Of a stretch of 64,000 bases of DNA, positions 44,384-52,550 are shown in pieces. The notes beneath the pieces were generated by a model. The model made no database searches. It was not told the origin of the DNA and saw only the letters and a program-made list of their open reading frames with translations. Origin of the DNA: Acerihabitans sp035013185. GTDB lineage: Bacteria; Pseudomonadota; Gammaproteobacteria; Enterobacterales; Enterobacteriaceae. The DNA is taken from positions 310,001-374,000 of the forward strand of contig NZ_JAYGJO010000001.1 of NCBI RefSeq assembly GCF_035013185.1, written 5' to 3'. How positions within the stretch are numbered: position 1 is the stretch's first letter; the number at the start of each line of letters is the position of its first letter. Made by a program: the position numbers and the translations under genes.

Positions 44384-45079
44384 TTAACCAAACACCTGCA
44401 GCAGCACCGGGAACAGGAACGGCGCCACCAGGGAGGTGATAATGCCACACAGCACCAATGCCAGAGAACTAAAGGCACCCTCCTGGAAATCCAGCTCAGC
44501 GCAACGTGCCGTGCCCAGGGCATGAGAGGCGGTGCCCATGGCCAATCCCCGTGATGCTTTGGTGGTAATGCGTAACAGACGAAACAGCGTATGACCAAAC
44601 ACCGTCCCCAGGATGCCCACAAAAATGACGCATACCGCGCTAATGGCCGGAATACCGTTAATAGACTGCGCCACCGCCATAGCAATTGGAGTGGTCACGG
44701 ATTTTGGTAATATCGAGGCGGCAATTTCCGGTGATGCGCCGAGCCACAGTGCAATAGCGGTGCCGCTTACCATGGCGGTAAGGCTGCCGACAAAGCAGAT
44801 ACTGATAATGGATTTCCAGCGTGCGCGGATCTGGTGCAGCTGTTCATACAAAGGGAAAGCCAATGCCACTACCGCCGGTTGCAACAAATCGTTGAGCACC
44901 TTGCTGCCAGCAAAATAACGGGCGTAGGGAATACCGGTTAGCAATAACAACGCAATAATCACCAACATGGAAATCAGCAGCGGGTTAAGCAGGGGTAGGC
45001 GGTATTTTGCTGCCAGGCGCCGGGAACCAAAAAACACCACCAGCGTCAATGGCAGCGACCACCAAAAATTTGCCAACAT
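44384..45079 (-). CDS. yohK: YohK, LrgB/CidB-family membrane protein
   Basis: A 231-residue polytopic membrane protein of the LrgB/CidB/YohK family with about 7 hydrophobic segments. Conserved blocks are LLQPAVVALAFPLYEQ, LPKSVTTPIAMAVAQSINGIPAISAV, and GTASHALGTARCAEL. In Gram-positives the family influences murein hydrolase activity and is linked to pyruvate or glycolate uptake; in E. coli YohK and YohJ are reported to affect 3-hydroxypropionate uptake. The precise role here is unknown. It begins immediately after the yohJ stop codon, with no gap. Confidence 0.92.
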   Translation of the reverse strand: MLANFWWSLPLTLVVFFGSRRLAAKYRLPLLNPLLISMLVIIALLLLTGIPYARYFAGSKVLNDLLQPAVVALAFPLYEQLHQIRARWKSIISICFVGSLTAMVSGTAIALWLGASPEIAASILPKSVTTPIAMAVAQSINGIPAISAVCVIFVGILGTVFGHTLFRLLRITTKASRGLAMGTASHALGTARCAELDFQEGAFSSLALVLCGIITSLVAPFLFPVLLQVFG

Positions 45080-45484
45080 TTATTTATCCTCGTCCGGCCG
45101 AGGATGGCCGGCTACTGGGCGTTCTCTATGGATATAGTGCGAGCTGTAGCCCACGACCACCATCACGAGAAGTGTACTGACCACGCATGACACCACGATG
45201 GGGCCAAACTGCGAGGAGAGTTGTTGCCAATAGTTCATGACCCCGACGCCGATAGGCACGAACAGTAACGCCATATACCTGATGAGCAGGTGGCAGCCGG
45301 GTTTTAACCATAAAGGTGGCAGCAGTTGGATAGACAGCAGAATAAACAGGATTAACATGCCGAGGATGCTGCCAGGGATAGTCATCGGGAGTAGTGAAGA
45401 CAGAAAATTGCCGACAAACAGGCAAAGGTAGATCAGGGCGAAGGCGCGGATAAAGGCCCAGCCATTCATTATGATGTTGCGCAT
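45080..45484 (-). CDS. yohJ: YohJ, LrgA/CidA-family holin-like membrane protein
   Basis: A 134-residue membrane protein of the LrgA/CidA/YohJ family with four predicted segments, including LPMTIPGSILGMLILFILL and MALLFVPIGVGVMNYW. It is the partner of YohK. The open frame extends to 45517; ATG 45484 is chosen because AGGG lies about 9-10 bases ahead and the length then equals E. coli YohJ (132). ATG 45469 is a second possibility with no visible ribosome site. The C-terminal tail is hydrophilic and ends in RPDEDK. The operon order is yohJ then yohK, as in E. coli. Confidence 0.9.
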   Translation of the reverse strand: MRNIIMNGWAFIRAFALIYLCLFVGNFLSSLLPMTIPGSILGMLILFILLSIQLLPPLWLKPGCHLLIRYMALLFVPIGVGVMNYWQQLSSQFGPIVVSCVVSTLLVMVVVGYSSHYIHRERPVAGHPRPDEDK

Positions 45485-45631
45485 TATTTCAACCCTATTA
45501 CAAATCGCATTTATCATACAATCAAATCCAACACTGTGCTACCGCGCACGGTATTAAACGGTTAATCCCCTACTATTTTACCTATCCCATGATTATTTTC
45601 ATCCTACATCCCCCCTGGAGAACGTCTTACT

Positions 45632-46537
45632 ATGCCTAAGCCACGGTTTTATGGAATTATCCCACCGGTACCCACGCTATTTACCGCAGACGAAAGGTTA
45701 GACGAGACCAGCATGGCACGTCTGCTGGATAAATTGATCGCATCAGACGTTAATGGGCTATTTTTTCTCGGCAGTGCAGGGGAGTTCGCCCATATGTCGG
45801 AAGCGCTGCGCCTGCAAACGGCGGAATTCTGTGTTAATTATGTCAATAAACGCAAGCCGGTGCTGATCGGTATTGCCCATAGCGGTACCGGTGAGGCGAT
45901 ACGTTTCGGGCTGCACGCGCAGGAAATCGGTGCCGATGGTGTGGTGGCGGTCAATCCGTACTATAATCCGCTCAGTGAGCATAATCTTTATCTGCATTAC
46001 AAACAGTTGGCCGATGCAGTAGCGTTGCCCATCCTGCTGTATAACTTCCCGGCGTTAACCGGCCAATCCATTCCTATCCCGGTCATCGTGCGCTTGGCAC
46101 AGGATTGTCCTAACATTGTTGGCCTCAAGGATACGGTGGATACGCTGAGTCATATTCGTGAAACCCTGCATGCGGTAAAACCCATACGCCCTGACTTCGC
46201 GGTGTTTGCCGGTTACGATGAGTATTTGTTTGGCACATTGATCCTCGGCGGTGACGGTTGCATTCCCGCCAGTGCCAATTTTGCGCCGCAACTCACCTGC
46301 GGCATCTACCAAGCCTGGTTACGCCAAGATTACGCTCAAGCGATAAAACTACAGCAGTGCTTATCATATATTCCCGCACTCTATAACTACGATCTGCCCT
46401 TTTACAATGTGGTGAAATATGCCATTACGCTGACGGGGGTGGATATCTCGGTAAACGCATTACGGCCAGCATCGCCGCTGACAGCTGAAATTAAAGAAAA
46501 AATTAAGGGGGCGCTGCAACGAAGCGGGGTGATTTAA
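45632..46537 (+). CDS. DapA-superfamily 2-keto-3-deoxy-aldonate aldolase (YagE/YjhH-like)
   Basis: A 301-residue class I pyruvate-type aldolase with a TIM barrel. The Schiff-base Lys lies in NIVGLKDT, the catalytic Tyr in LLYNFPALTG, and the pyruvate-binding loop is FFLGSAGEF. It is closer to E. coli YagE and YjhH (2-keto-3-deoxygluconate or 2-dehydro-3-deoxy-pentonate aldolases) than to true dihydrodipicolinate synthase, which carries GTTGE in that loop. The substrate is therefore likely a deoxy-keto-aldonate, releasing pyruvate. It stands alone between divergent yohJ and symE, without a regulator or dehydratase beside it. An 11-bp hairpin follows the stop. Confidence 0.82.
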   Translation: MPKPRFYGIIPPVPTLFTADERLDETSMARLLDKLIASDVNGLFFLGSAGEFAHMSEALRLQTAEFCVNYVNKRKPVLIGIAHSGTGEAIRFGLHAQEIGADGVVAVNPYYNPLSEHNLYLHYKQLADAVALPILLYNFPALTGQSIPIPVIVRLAQDCPNIVGLKDTVDTLSHIRETLHAVKPIRPDFAVFAGYDEYLFGTLILGGDGCIPASANFAPQLTCGIYQAWLRQDYAQAIKLQQCLSYIPALYNYDLPFYNVVKYAITLTGVDISVNALRPASPLTAEIKEKIKGALQRSGVI

Positions 46538-46551
46538 CTGCGTTATTCTCT

Positions 46552-46580
46552 GTTCAACCCGGTTAGCCGCCGGGTTGAAC
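46552..46580 (+). terminator. Hairpin downstream of the YagE-like aldolase gene
   Basis: GTTCAACCCGG and CCGGGTTGAAC form a perfect 11-bp stem with a 7-base loop, 14 bases after the stop. The T-rich run (GGGTTTTG) follows after a few bases, so it is terminator-like but not classical. The 46581-46774 stretch beyond it is AT-rich and shows no gene. Confidence 0.6.
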
Positions 46581-46774
46581 TTCAGGGTTTTGCTGTCTAA
46601 AGCAGGTAAACGACCCGGACCCAGACAACAACAACCCACCAACGTCTTAAATAATAAAAGTAAAAACAAGATATTAATAATATGAGCTAATAAATAACTG
46701 ATAGACACAATAAATAAACTTGGAGGTTTGGATGAGAATTTCTCGTCGTAAACAGGGGCGTTTTTTGTCGTATC

Positions 46775-46794
46775 AACTGGTAATATAAACAGTA
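46775..46794. promoter_or_regulatory. LexA (SOS) box upstream of symE
   Basis: AACTGGTAATATAAACAGTA contains the required CTG-N10-CAG and matches the 20-base LexA consensus at 15 positions. It ends 88 bases before the symE-like start. In E. coli symE is also LexA-controlled. Confidence 0.8.
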
Positions 46795-46882
46795 CTTGGC
46801 GTGTTGTCTCATTAGCGATGACATCAATATCCATCCAGTATGATCACCGCCCCATTACCTGCTGCTATCAAAGGACATTATC

Positions 46883-47101
46883 GTGGATGAACTCAACAGT
46901 AAGACCGATCGCGCTATTGCTACAGCCAACAAAACCGAGCGTAGGTACACCATCGGATATGTGCCAAATGGCGGCAAAAGCACGCCGTCACCGGCGCTGA
47001 ACCTAGGGGGAAAATGGTTGGCAGCCTGTGGTTTCACCACCGGCCAGACGGTAAACGTCGCCATATCCGAAGGTCAGCTCATTATTGAACTAGTCAAGTA
47101 A
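46883..47101 (+). CDS. symE: SymE-like type I toxin (SOS-induced, AbrB-fold)
   Basis: A 72-residue protein matching the conserved core of SymE: RRYTIGYVPNGGKSTPSPALNLGGKWLAACGFTTGQTVNVAISEGQLIIE. The PALNLxGKWLxxAGF block is the family signature. SymE has an AbrB-like fold. It has been described as an SOS-induced endoribonuclease-like toxin repressed by the antisense RNA SymR, and more recently as nucleoid-associated. The start is GTG 46883, with AAGGA 7-8 bases ahead. The protein lacks the C-terminal extension of the 113-residue E. coli SymE. The 88-base leader between the LexA box and the start is where a SymR-type antisense RNA would lie; none was positively identified. Confidence 0.82.
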   Translation: MDELNSKTDRAIATANKTERRYTIGYVPNGGKSTPSPALNLGGKWLAACGFTTGQTVNVAISEGQLIIELVK

Positions 47102-47128
47102 TGGTAACTTATCACCCATACCCGACGA

Positions 47129-48346
47129 CTACTCAACCGCCTGAACCCGGGGCATTAATTTTTTGTTAAAACCCCGATGGAACAACCACAGACTAGCCAG
47201 CGTGGCGCACATTAACAGATAGAACAGTGTCAACGGCGGGGTATAGGCTAGGCTGAGGCCGGTAACCAGCGGATTGGCGGCACCGCCGAGGTTACTCAGA
47301 CTTTGCATACCATAATAACTACCTTTAAGGTGCGGTGGTGCGATAAAGTCGATAAAAAGGTATTCCACCGGGGTTATAATAATTTCTCCCAGTGAAAAGA
47401 TGGCCACTGCAATCATCCAATAAACGATGGAATGATTTGCCAGGATAAAACCGACCAGGCCGATAAGAAAAAACAGACTGCCGACCATCAGCCAGCGCAT
47501 CAGGGTCTCACGCCTGATATTGCGGGAGATAATATATTGCAGCGTGATAACAATCCCGGCATTAACCGGCAGAATGATGCCCACCACCTGATAGGCAAAC
47601 TCGGAATCAAACGCCACAATCAGGTATTGCGAAATACAGCTGGCGAACTGGCCTATCACTAAACAGCCTAGCGCACCGCCCAAGGTAAAATAGATCAGAC
47701 GCTTATCTCGGCGCAGGGTGTCCAACGTTTGGCGAAAGTTGATTTTGTCCGCGACCGGATGGTCAGCGGTGCTTGCCAGCGGTGGATGGCCATAGCGGGG
47801 CAACAGCCATACCAGCGTCAGCGTCGCGGCGGCGGCCAGCAGACCGGATAAATAGAAAGGCAGCACCGAACTGCTCTTGGCCAGCACCACGCTGAGCGGC
47901 GGGCCAATAGCCCAGCCCACGTTCACCAGGGTGTAATTCGCAGAAAATGCCTGAATCCGTCGTTCTACCGACAACCACTCGGCAATGCTGGCTTTGAGTG
48001 TGATGGAATAGAGTGAGTAAGCAGAATTGACCAGCGCTAATAACCCGATCATCGAGGCAGTACCTGTGCTGAACGGCAACAGGAAAAATGACAAGGCAAA
48101 AGCGGCCATCGCACAAAGGATTAAACGGTGTTTATTAAAACGGTCCACCAGATAACCGCCATACAGGCTAAACACAATGCCCAGCGTCAGGCTGGCACCC
48201 AATACCATACCGATACGTTCAGGTGCAAAATGGCGCTGCTGGGAAAGATAGATGGCGAAAAAGGGCAGAGTCAGGCCACGGCCAATAGTTAACACCAAAG
48301 AGGTCAACAATAGCGCCCGAATAACCGGCGGGAATCCTTTCATCAT
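47129..48346 (-). CDS. MFS transporter, YdeE-like (dipeptide/drug exporter group)
   Basis: A 405-residue MFS protein with 12 segments. It resembles E. coli YdeE along its length: LVLTIGRGLTLPFFAIYLS at the N-terminus, SANYTLVNVGWAIGPPLSVVL in segment 5, FASCISQY and VGFILANHS in the second half, and GEIIITPVEYLFIDFIAPP. E. coli YdeE exports certain dipeptides and arabinose-like compounds when overexpressed; the natural substrate here is unknown. Two adjacent ATG codons (48346 and 48343) compete and no clear ribosome site is visible. Seven TAATGAG-type repeats begin 17 bases upstream, which may make expression variable. Confidence 0.85.
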   Translation of the reverse strand: MMKGFPPVIRALLLTSLVLTIGRGLTLPFFAIYLSQQRHFAPERIGMVLGASLTLGIVFSLYGGYLVDRFNKHRLILCAMAAFALSFFLLPFSTGTASMIGLLALVNSAYSLYSITLKASIAEWLSVERRIQAFSANYTLVNVGWAIGPPLSVVLAKSSSVLPFYLSGLLAAAATLTLVWLLPRYGHPPLASTADHPVADKINFRQTLDTLRRDKRLIYFTLGGALGCLVIGQFASCISQYLIVAFDSEFAYQVVGIILPVNAGIVITLQYIISRNIRRETLMRWLMVGSLFFLIGLVGFILANHSIVYWMIAVAIFSLGEIIITPVEYLFIDFIAPPHLKGSYYGMQSLSNLGGAANPLVTGLSLAYTPPLTLFYLLMCATLASLWLFHRGFNKKLMPRVQAVE

Positions 48347-48363
48347 GATAATAGCTTACTTGT

Positions 48364-48412
48364 TAATGAGTAATGAGTAATGAGTAATGAGTAATGAGTA
48401 ATGAGTAATGGG
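48364..48412. repeat. Heptamer tandem repeat (TAATGAG)6 + TAATGGG upstream of the MFS gene
   Basis: Six exact copies of TAATGAG (48364-48405) and one variant TAATGGG (48406-48412) in uninterrupted tandem. On the minus strand they read CTCATTA and end 17 bases before the MFS start codon. Such a short-period array in a leader is a typical substrate for slipped-strand mispairing. Confidence 0.95.
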
Positions 48413-48419
48413 TGTTGGC

Positions 48420-48650
48420 AACCTGATATCCGTCATACTTCTTGCTGCAGTTGCGTTGGTTTTATACGCGTACCCAGTCTTTCGCCTTAATACCCTGCAT
48501 TTTTTGCGCTGCAGGTGCGCTGACTGCATTTATCCAGCCGAATCACTCAGTGAGCAACTGGAAATTGATGAACCCCATCACTGAGGTTCACCATTGGAAC
48601 TAGCCCAAGCGCTGTTCACATCCGTTCCAGACAGATCTTGTCCCGCGCCG
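48420..48650. repeat. Degenerate dispersed intergenic repeat, copy 4
   Basis: Shares blocks with the copy at 50790-50999 read on the other strand: TGAGGTTCACC, GCGCTGTTCA and GTTCCAGACAG are in the same order in both. It also has GCAGGTGCG and CCGAATCACT as in 18655-18770. It fills the gap between the heptamer array and the metG stop. Confidence 0.6.
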
Positions 48651-48656
48651 TTTTTG

Positions 48657-50690
48657 TTATTTGACCGCCATGCCGGGCAGCGCGCCAGCGTCCGGACTCA
48701 GCAGGAAAATATTGCTGCCGCCGGGGCCCGCGGCCAATACCATGCCCTGGGATACGCCAAAGCGCATCTTGCGTGGCGCCAGGTTGGCGACCATCACCGT
48801 CAGACGGCCTTCCAGTTCCTGCGGGTCAGGGTAGGCTGCGCGAATACCCGAGAACACCTGGCGGGTTTCGCCGCCGATATCCAGCGTCAGTTTGAGCAAT
48901 TTATCCGACCCATCCACCAGCTCGGCGGTTTTGATCAGGGCAATACGCATATCGACTTTGGCAAAATCATCAAAGTTGATAGTCTCAAGCAGCGGCTCGT
49001 CGGCCAGCGCGCCGGCGGTCAGTTTCGCACTGGCGACAGCGGCTTCGTCTTTTGACTCGTTGACCATATTTTCCACATGAGCCGGATCGATACGGGTAAA
49101 CAATGCCTTAAAGGTTGCCACCTGATGATCAAGCAGCGGTGCGTTGAGAGTATCCCATTCCAGTGTGACGTTAAGGAAGGCCTCAGCGCGGAGAGCCAGA
49201 CTCGGTAAAACCGGTTTTAGATAAGTCATCAGCACCCGGAACAAGTTGATGCCCATCGAGCAAATCTCTTGCAGTTGCTGCTCGCCGCCTTCCTGTTTTG
49301 CCACGACCCAAGGAGCCTGTTCATCCACATAACGGTTGGCCAGATCGGCCAGCGCCATAATCTCACGAATGGCTTTGCCTGATTCCCGGTTTTGATACGC
49401 CTCGGCAATGGTGATGGCAGCTTCGGTAAAGGTGTTATACAGCACCGGATCAGCCAGTTTATCGGCCAGACGGCCGTCAAAACGCTTGGCGATAAAACCG
49501 GCATTGCGCGAGGCCAGGTTAACCACTTTATTGACGATATCCGTATTGACCCGCTGGATAAAATCCTCCAGATTCAGGTCAATATCATCAATATGGGAAG
49601 ACAGCTTGGCGGCATAGTAGTAACGCAGACAATCTGCATCCAAATGCTTGAGATAGGTACTGGCCTTAATAAAGGTGCCGCGAGATTTGGACATCTTGGC
49701 ACCGTTGACCGTCACATAACCATGCACGAACAAATTGTTCGGTTTGCGGAAATTGCTCCCTTCCAGTACCGCCGGCCAGAACAGACTATGGAAATAAACG
49801 ATATCCTTGCCGATGAAATGGTACAGCTCCGTATCGGAACCGACCCGCCAGTAATCGTCAAAATTAATGTCGCCACGCTTATCGCACAGGTTTTTGAACG
49901 ACCCCATATAACCGATGGGCGCGTCCAGCCAGACGTAAAAATACTTACCCGGCGCGTCCGGTACCTCGAAACCAAAATAGGGCGCGTCACGTGAAATATC
50001 CCACTGCTGCAGGCCGGACTCAAACCACTCCTGCATCTTGTTGGCCACCTGCTCTTGCAGTGCGCCGGAGCGGGTCCAGGCTTTTAACATATCGCTAAAG
50101 GCCGGTAGATCGAAGAAGTAGTGTTCGGACTCTTTCAACACCGGTGTGGCACCGGATACCGCCGATTTGGGGTCGATTAAATCGGTAGGGCTGTAGGTCG
50201 CACCGCACACTTCACAATTGTCGCCGTACTGATCGGGTGATTTGCACTTCGGGCAGGTGCCCTTGACAAACCGGTCCGGCAAAAACATCTGTTTCTCCGG
50301 ATCGAACAACTGCGAAATGATGCGGGTTTTGATATAGCCGTTTTGTTTCAACCGCTGATAAATCAGCGTCGACAACTCACGATTCTCCTCGCTATGGGTG
50401 GAGTGATAGTTGTCATAGCTGACGTCGAAACCGGCAAAGTCCTGTTGATGCTCATGGTTCATTTCAGCGATCATCTGCTCCGGCGCGATGCCAAGCTGCT
50501 GGGCTTTAAGCATGATCGGGGTGCCGTGGGCGTCATCGGCGCAAATGAAATAAACCTGATTGCCGCGCATTCGTTGAAAACGGACCCAGATATCCGCCTG
50601 AATATGCTCCAGCATATGGCCGAGATGGATTGAACCGTTAGCATAAGGTAACGCACAGGTTACCAATAATTTCTTCGCGACTTGAGTCAT
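48657..50690 (-). CDS. metG: Methionyl-tRNA synthetase
   Basis: A 677-residue class I aminoacyl-tRNA synthetase that charges tRNA-Met in the cytoplasm. It shows HLGH (the HIGH motif) at 22-25, KMSKS at 332-336, and a zinc knuckle with Cys146, Cys149, Cys159 and Cys162 (CPKC, CEVC). The C-terminal EMAP/Trbp111-like dimerisation and tRNA-binding domain runs from about 575 to 677 (DFAKVDMRIALI through FGVSQGMVLAAG). Length equals the E. coli enzyme. It is divergent from mrp, as in E. coli, but the gap here is widened to 331 bases by a repeat copy. Confidence 0.97.
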   Translation of the reverse strand: MTQVAKKLLVTCALPYANGSIHLGHMLEHIQADIWVRFQRMRGNQVYFICADDAHGTPIMLKAQQLGIAPEQMIAEMNHEHQQDFAGFDVSYDNYHSTHSEENRELSTLIYQRLKQNGYIKTRIISQLFDPEKQMFLPDRFVKGTCPKCKSPDQYGDNCEVCGATYSPTDLIDPKSAVSGATPVLKESEHYFFDLPAFSDMLKAWTRSGALQEQVANKMQEWFESGLQQWDISRDAPYFGFEVPDAPGKYFYVWLDAPIGYMGSFKNLCDKRGDINFDDYWRVGSDTELYHFIGKDIVYFHSLFWPAVLEGSNFRKPNNLFVHGYVTVNGAKMSKSRGTFIKASTYLKHLDADCLRYYYAAKLSSHIDDIDLNLEDFIQRVNTDIVNKVVNLASRNAGFIAKRFDGRLADKLADPVLYNTFTEAAITIAEAYQNRESGKAIREIMALADLANRYVDEQAPWVVAKQEGGEQQLQEICSMGINLFRVLMTYLKPVLPSLALRAEAFLNVTLEWDTLNAPLLDHQVATFKALFTRIDPAHVENMVNESKDEAAVASAKLTAGALADEPLLETINFDDFAKVDMRIALIKTAELVDGSDKLLKLTLDIGGETRQVFSGIRAAYPDPQELEGRLTVMVANLAPRKMRFGVSQGMVLAAGPGGSNIFLLSPDAGALPGMAVK

Positions 50691-50789
50691 GTTGGGAAAT
50701 TGCTTTTATCAGATGAAATAAAGGTTTGATGTTAACCGATAGCGATACCCCGCGTAAACAAGCTCGAACAGTTCTGTTATGCTAGGCGC

Positions 50790-50999
50790 ATCGGTTATCA
50801 CGTCGATACCCTTCATCATTCGAGTTGCGAGAAGACGGCAACGCAGTGACAAACCTGTCTGGAACAGAGTTGAACAGCGCAAGCCCAGAGGGTGAACCTC
50901 AGGGATAAGGCTCATCAGTCCACAGACGCTTATATCGCGAAGTGACCGGGTGAGTGAAGCAGGCCAATGCACCCGCAATCTGGCGTATGATGGGTATAA
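50790..50999. repeat. Degenerate dispersed intergenic repeat, copy 5 (most complete)
   Basis: The metG-mrp gap holds CTTCATCATTCGAGTTGCGAG at one end and GATGGGTATAAC-type sequence at the other, with the shared blocks TGACAAACCTGTCTGGAACAG, AACAGCGCAAGCCCAGAGGG and TGAACCTCAGGGATAAGG. The copies at 17590, 18655 and 48420 match parts of it. A spurious 97-codon frame crosses it on the minus strand and is not taken as a gene. Confidence 0.6.
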
Positions 51000-51021
51000 C
51001 ATAACACTATAAGGAGCCGTG

Positions 51022-52134
51022 ATGAATCCTCCATCACCCGAACAGTCTACCCCAGACGTACTGCATGCTCAGGTCAGGCAGACGTTGGTCACGTTTAAAC
51101 ACTCAACCCTTAAGCGCAATCTTAACGAGCTCAAGGCGCTCACCCACTGCGCGCTGCTCGACGGCACGTTGCATATCGAACTGACCATGCCGTTTGCCTG
51201 GCACAGCGCGTTCGAGGAATTAAAGGACGCCACCAGTACTGACCTACTGCGCATAACCGGTGCCAAGGCCATAGACTGGCGTTTGATCCACAATATTGCC
51301 ACCCTGCGCCGGGTGAACGATCTCCCTGGGGTTAAAAACGTCCGCAACCTGATTGCGGTCAGTTCGGGCAAAGGCGGTGTCGGTAAATCCAGCACGGCGG
51401 TTAACCTGGCGCTGGCGCTGGCGGCGGAAGGCGCGCGCGTCGGCCTGTTGGATGCCGATATTTACGGGCCGTCGATCCCTGCCATGCTTGGCACCACCCA
51501 TGAGCGGCCGACCTCACCGGACGGACAGCATATGGCGCCGATTATGGCCCATGGCCTGGCCACCAACTCTATTGGTTATATGGTGACCGAAGACAATGCT
51601 ATGGTCTGGCGCGGACCGATGGCCAGCAAGGCGCTGTTACAGTTGCTTAACGATACCCTTTGGCCGGAGCTGGATTATCTGGTGCTGGACATGCCCCCGG
51701 GCACCGGTGACATCCAGCTCACCCTGGCGCAAAACATCCCGGTCACTGGCGCTCTGGTGGTGACTACGCCGCAGGATATTGCCCTGGCCGATGCGCGCAA
51801 AGGCATTGTGATGTTCGAGAAGGTCAGCGTGCCGGTGTTGGGTATCGTGGAAAATATGAGTGTGCATATTTGCAGCCACTGTGGCCATCTGGAGGATATC
51901 TTCGGTACCGGTGGGGCGCAACGCTTGGCTGAGCAGTTCAACTGCGCGCTACTGGGCCAATTGCCGTTGCATATCAGCCTGCGTGAAGATCTCGATCGCG
52001 GCCAGCCCACAGTGGTCAGCCGTCCGGATAGCGAATTCACCGATCTCTACCGCCAGTTGGCGGGGCAGGTGGCGGCACAGCTGTACTGGCAGGGCGAGAT
52101 TATCCCCACTGAGATCGGCTTTAAGGCGTTATAG
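51022..52134 (+). CDS. mrp: Mrp/ApbC, iron-sulfur cluster carrier P-loop ATPase
   Basis: A 370-residue member of the Mrp/NBP35 family that binds and transfers [4Fe-4S] clusters to apo-proteins. The N-terminal MIP18-like region (about 1-100) is followed by a deviant Walker A SGKGGVGKSS at 114-123. LDADIYGPSIPAMLG and LDMPPGTGDIQLTL follow, and the cluster-ligating CSHC lies near residue 282. ATG 51022 has AAGGAG 5 bases ahead; a GTG one codon upstream is also open but less likely. It is divergent from metG, as in E. coli. Confidence 0.95.
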   Translation: MNPPSPEQSTPDVLHAQVRQTLVTFKHSTLKRNLNELKALTHCALLDGTLHIELTMPFAWHSAFEELKDATSTDLLRITGAKAIDWRLIHNIATLRRVNDLPGVKNVRNLIAVSSGKGGVGKSSTAVNLALALAAEGARVGLLDADIYGPSIPAMLGTTHERPTSPDGQHMAPIMAHGLATNSIGYMVTEDNAMVWRGPMASKALLQLLNDTLWPELDYLVLDMPPGTGDIQLTLAQNIPVTGALVVTTPQDIALADARKGIVMFEKVSVPVLGIVENMSVHICSHCGHLEDIFGTGGAQRLAEQFNCALLGQLPLHISLREDLDRGQPTVVSRPDSEFTDLYRQLAGQVAAQLYWQGEIIPTEIGFKAL

Positions 52135-52242
52135 TCCAAGAGGATAGCAAGGGGATAGCTAGCGCCGCTGACTTGCGGTGTCCGGCCCAGGGGAAGCGTG
52201 GCGGAGCACTGGGTCGTCCCGCTGTTCGTGACTTGTTCGAAC

Positions 52243-52276
52243 GCCGCATATGTAGTAATGTTACTACATATGCGGC
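52243..52276. promoter_or_regulatory. Perfect 16-bp palindromic operator of the toxin-antitoxin pair
   Basis: GCCGCATATGTAGTAA and its exact complement are separated by only two bases, ending 21 bases ahead of the antitoxin ATG. Its size and place suggest the autoregulatory site bound by the antitoxin-toxin complex. The symmetry is too compact to be a typical terminator, and no T-run follows. Confidence 0.8.
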
Positions 52277-52297
52277 ATTCGTCGGGGGAGGCAAAGA

Positions 52298-52549
52298 ATG
52301 AACGTAACCTATATATCAAGCCGGGAACTGAACCAAAACATCACTAAAGCTAAAAGAGATGCTTACCAAGGCCCGGTTTTTATCAAATCCCGCAATAAGA
52401 TTACCCACGTTCTGCTGACCGAGGAAGCTTACCGCACTATTACCGGTGGCCATAAAAGCATTCTGGACGCCTTATCGCCGCCCGATGGGGAGTCATTCGA
52501 TTTAACCACTGAGCGGGTGAATATCCAAATGAGGCCGGTCGAGCTTTAA
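52298..52549 (+). CDS. Phd/YefM-family antitoxin
   Basis: An 83-residue protein. The N-terminal Phd/YefM DNA-binding fold (ISSRELNQNITKAKRDAYQGPVFIKSRNKITHVLLTEEAYRTI, about residues 6-48) is followed by a short acidic C-terminal tail that would wrap the toxin. The length and the PVFI-x-SRNK-x-THVLLT pattern are those of the prevent-host-death family. ATG 52298 is preceded by GGGGGAGGCAAAGA. The gene ends one base before the PIN toxin start. The 34-base palindrome upstream is its probable operator. It would neutralise the toxin and repress the operon. Confidence 0.88.
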   Translation: MNVTYISSRELNQNITKAKRDAYQGPVFIKSRNKITHVLLTEEAYRTITGGHKSILDALSPPDGESFDLTTERVNIQMRPVEL

Positions 52550-52550
52550 T

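Noticed and set aside
48364..48412. Short-period repeats considered as a CRISPR or attachment site
   Set aside because: Units are contiguous 7-mers without spacers, so this is a simple tandem repeat.
50709..51002. 97-codon minus-strand frame in the metG-mrp gap
   Set aside because: It is produced by the dispersed repeat; frames of this kind across such repeats are often mis-annotated as hypothetical proteins.
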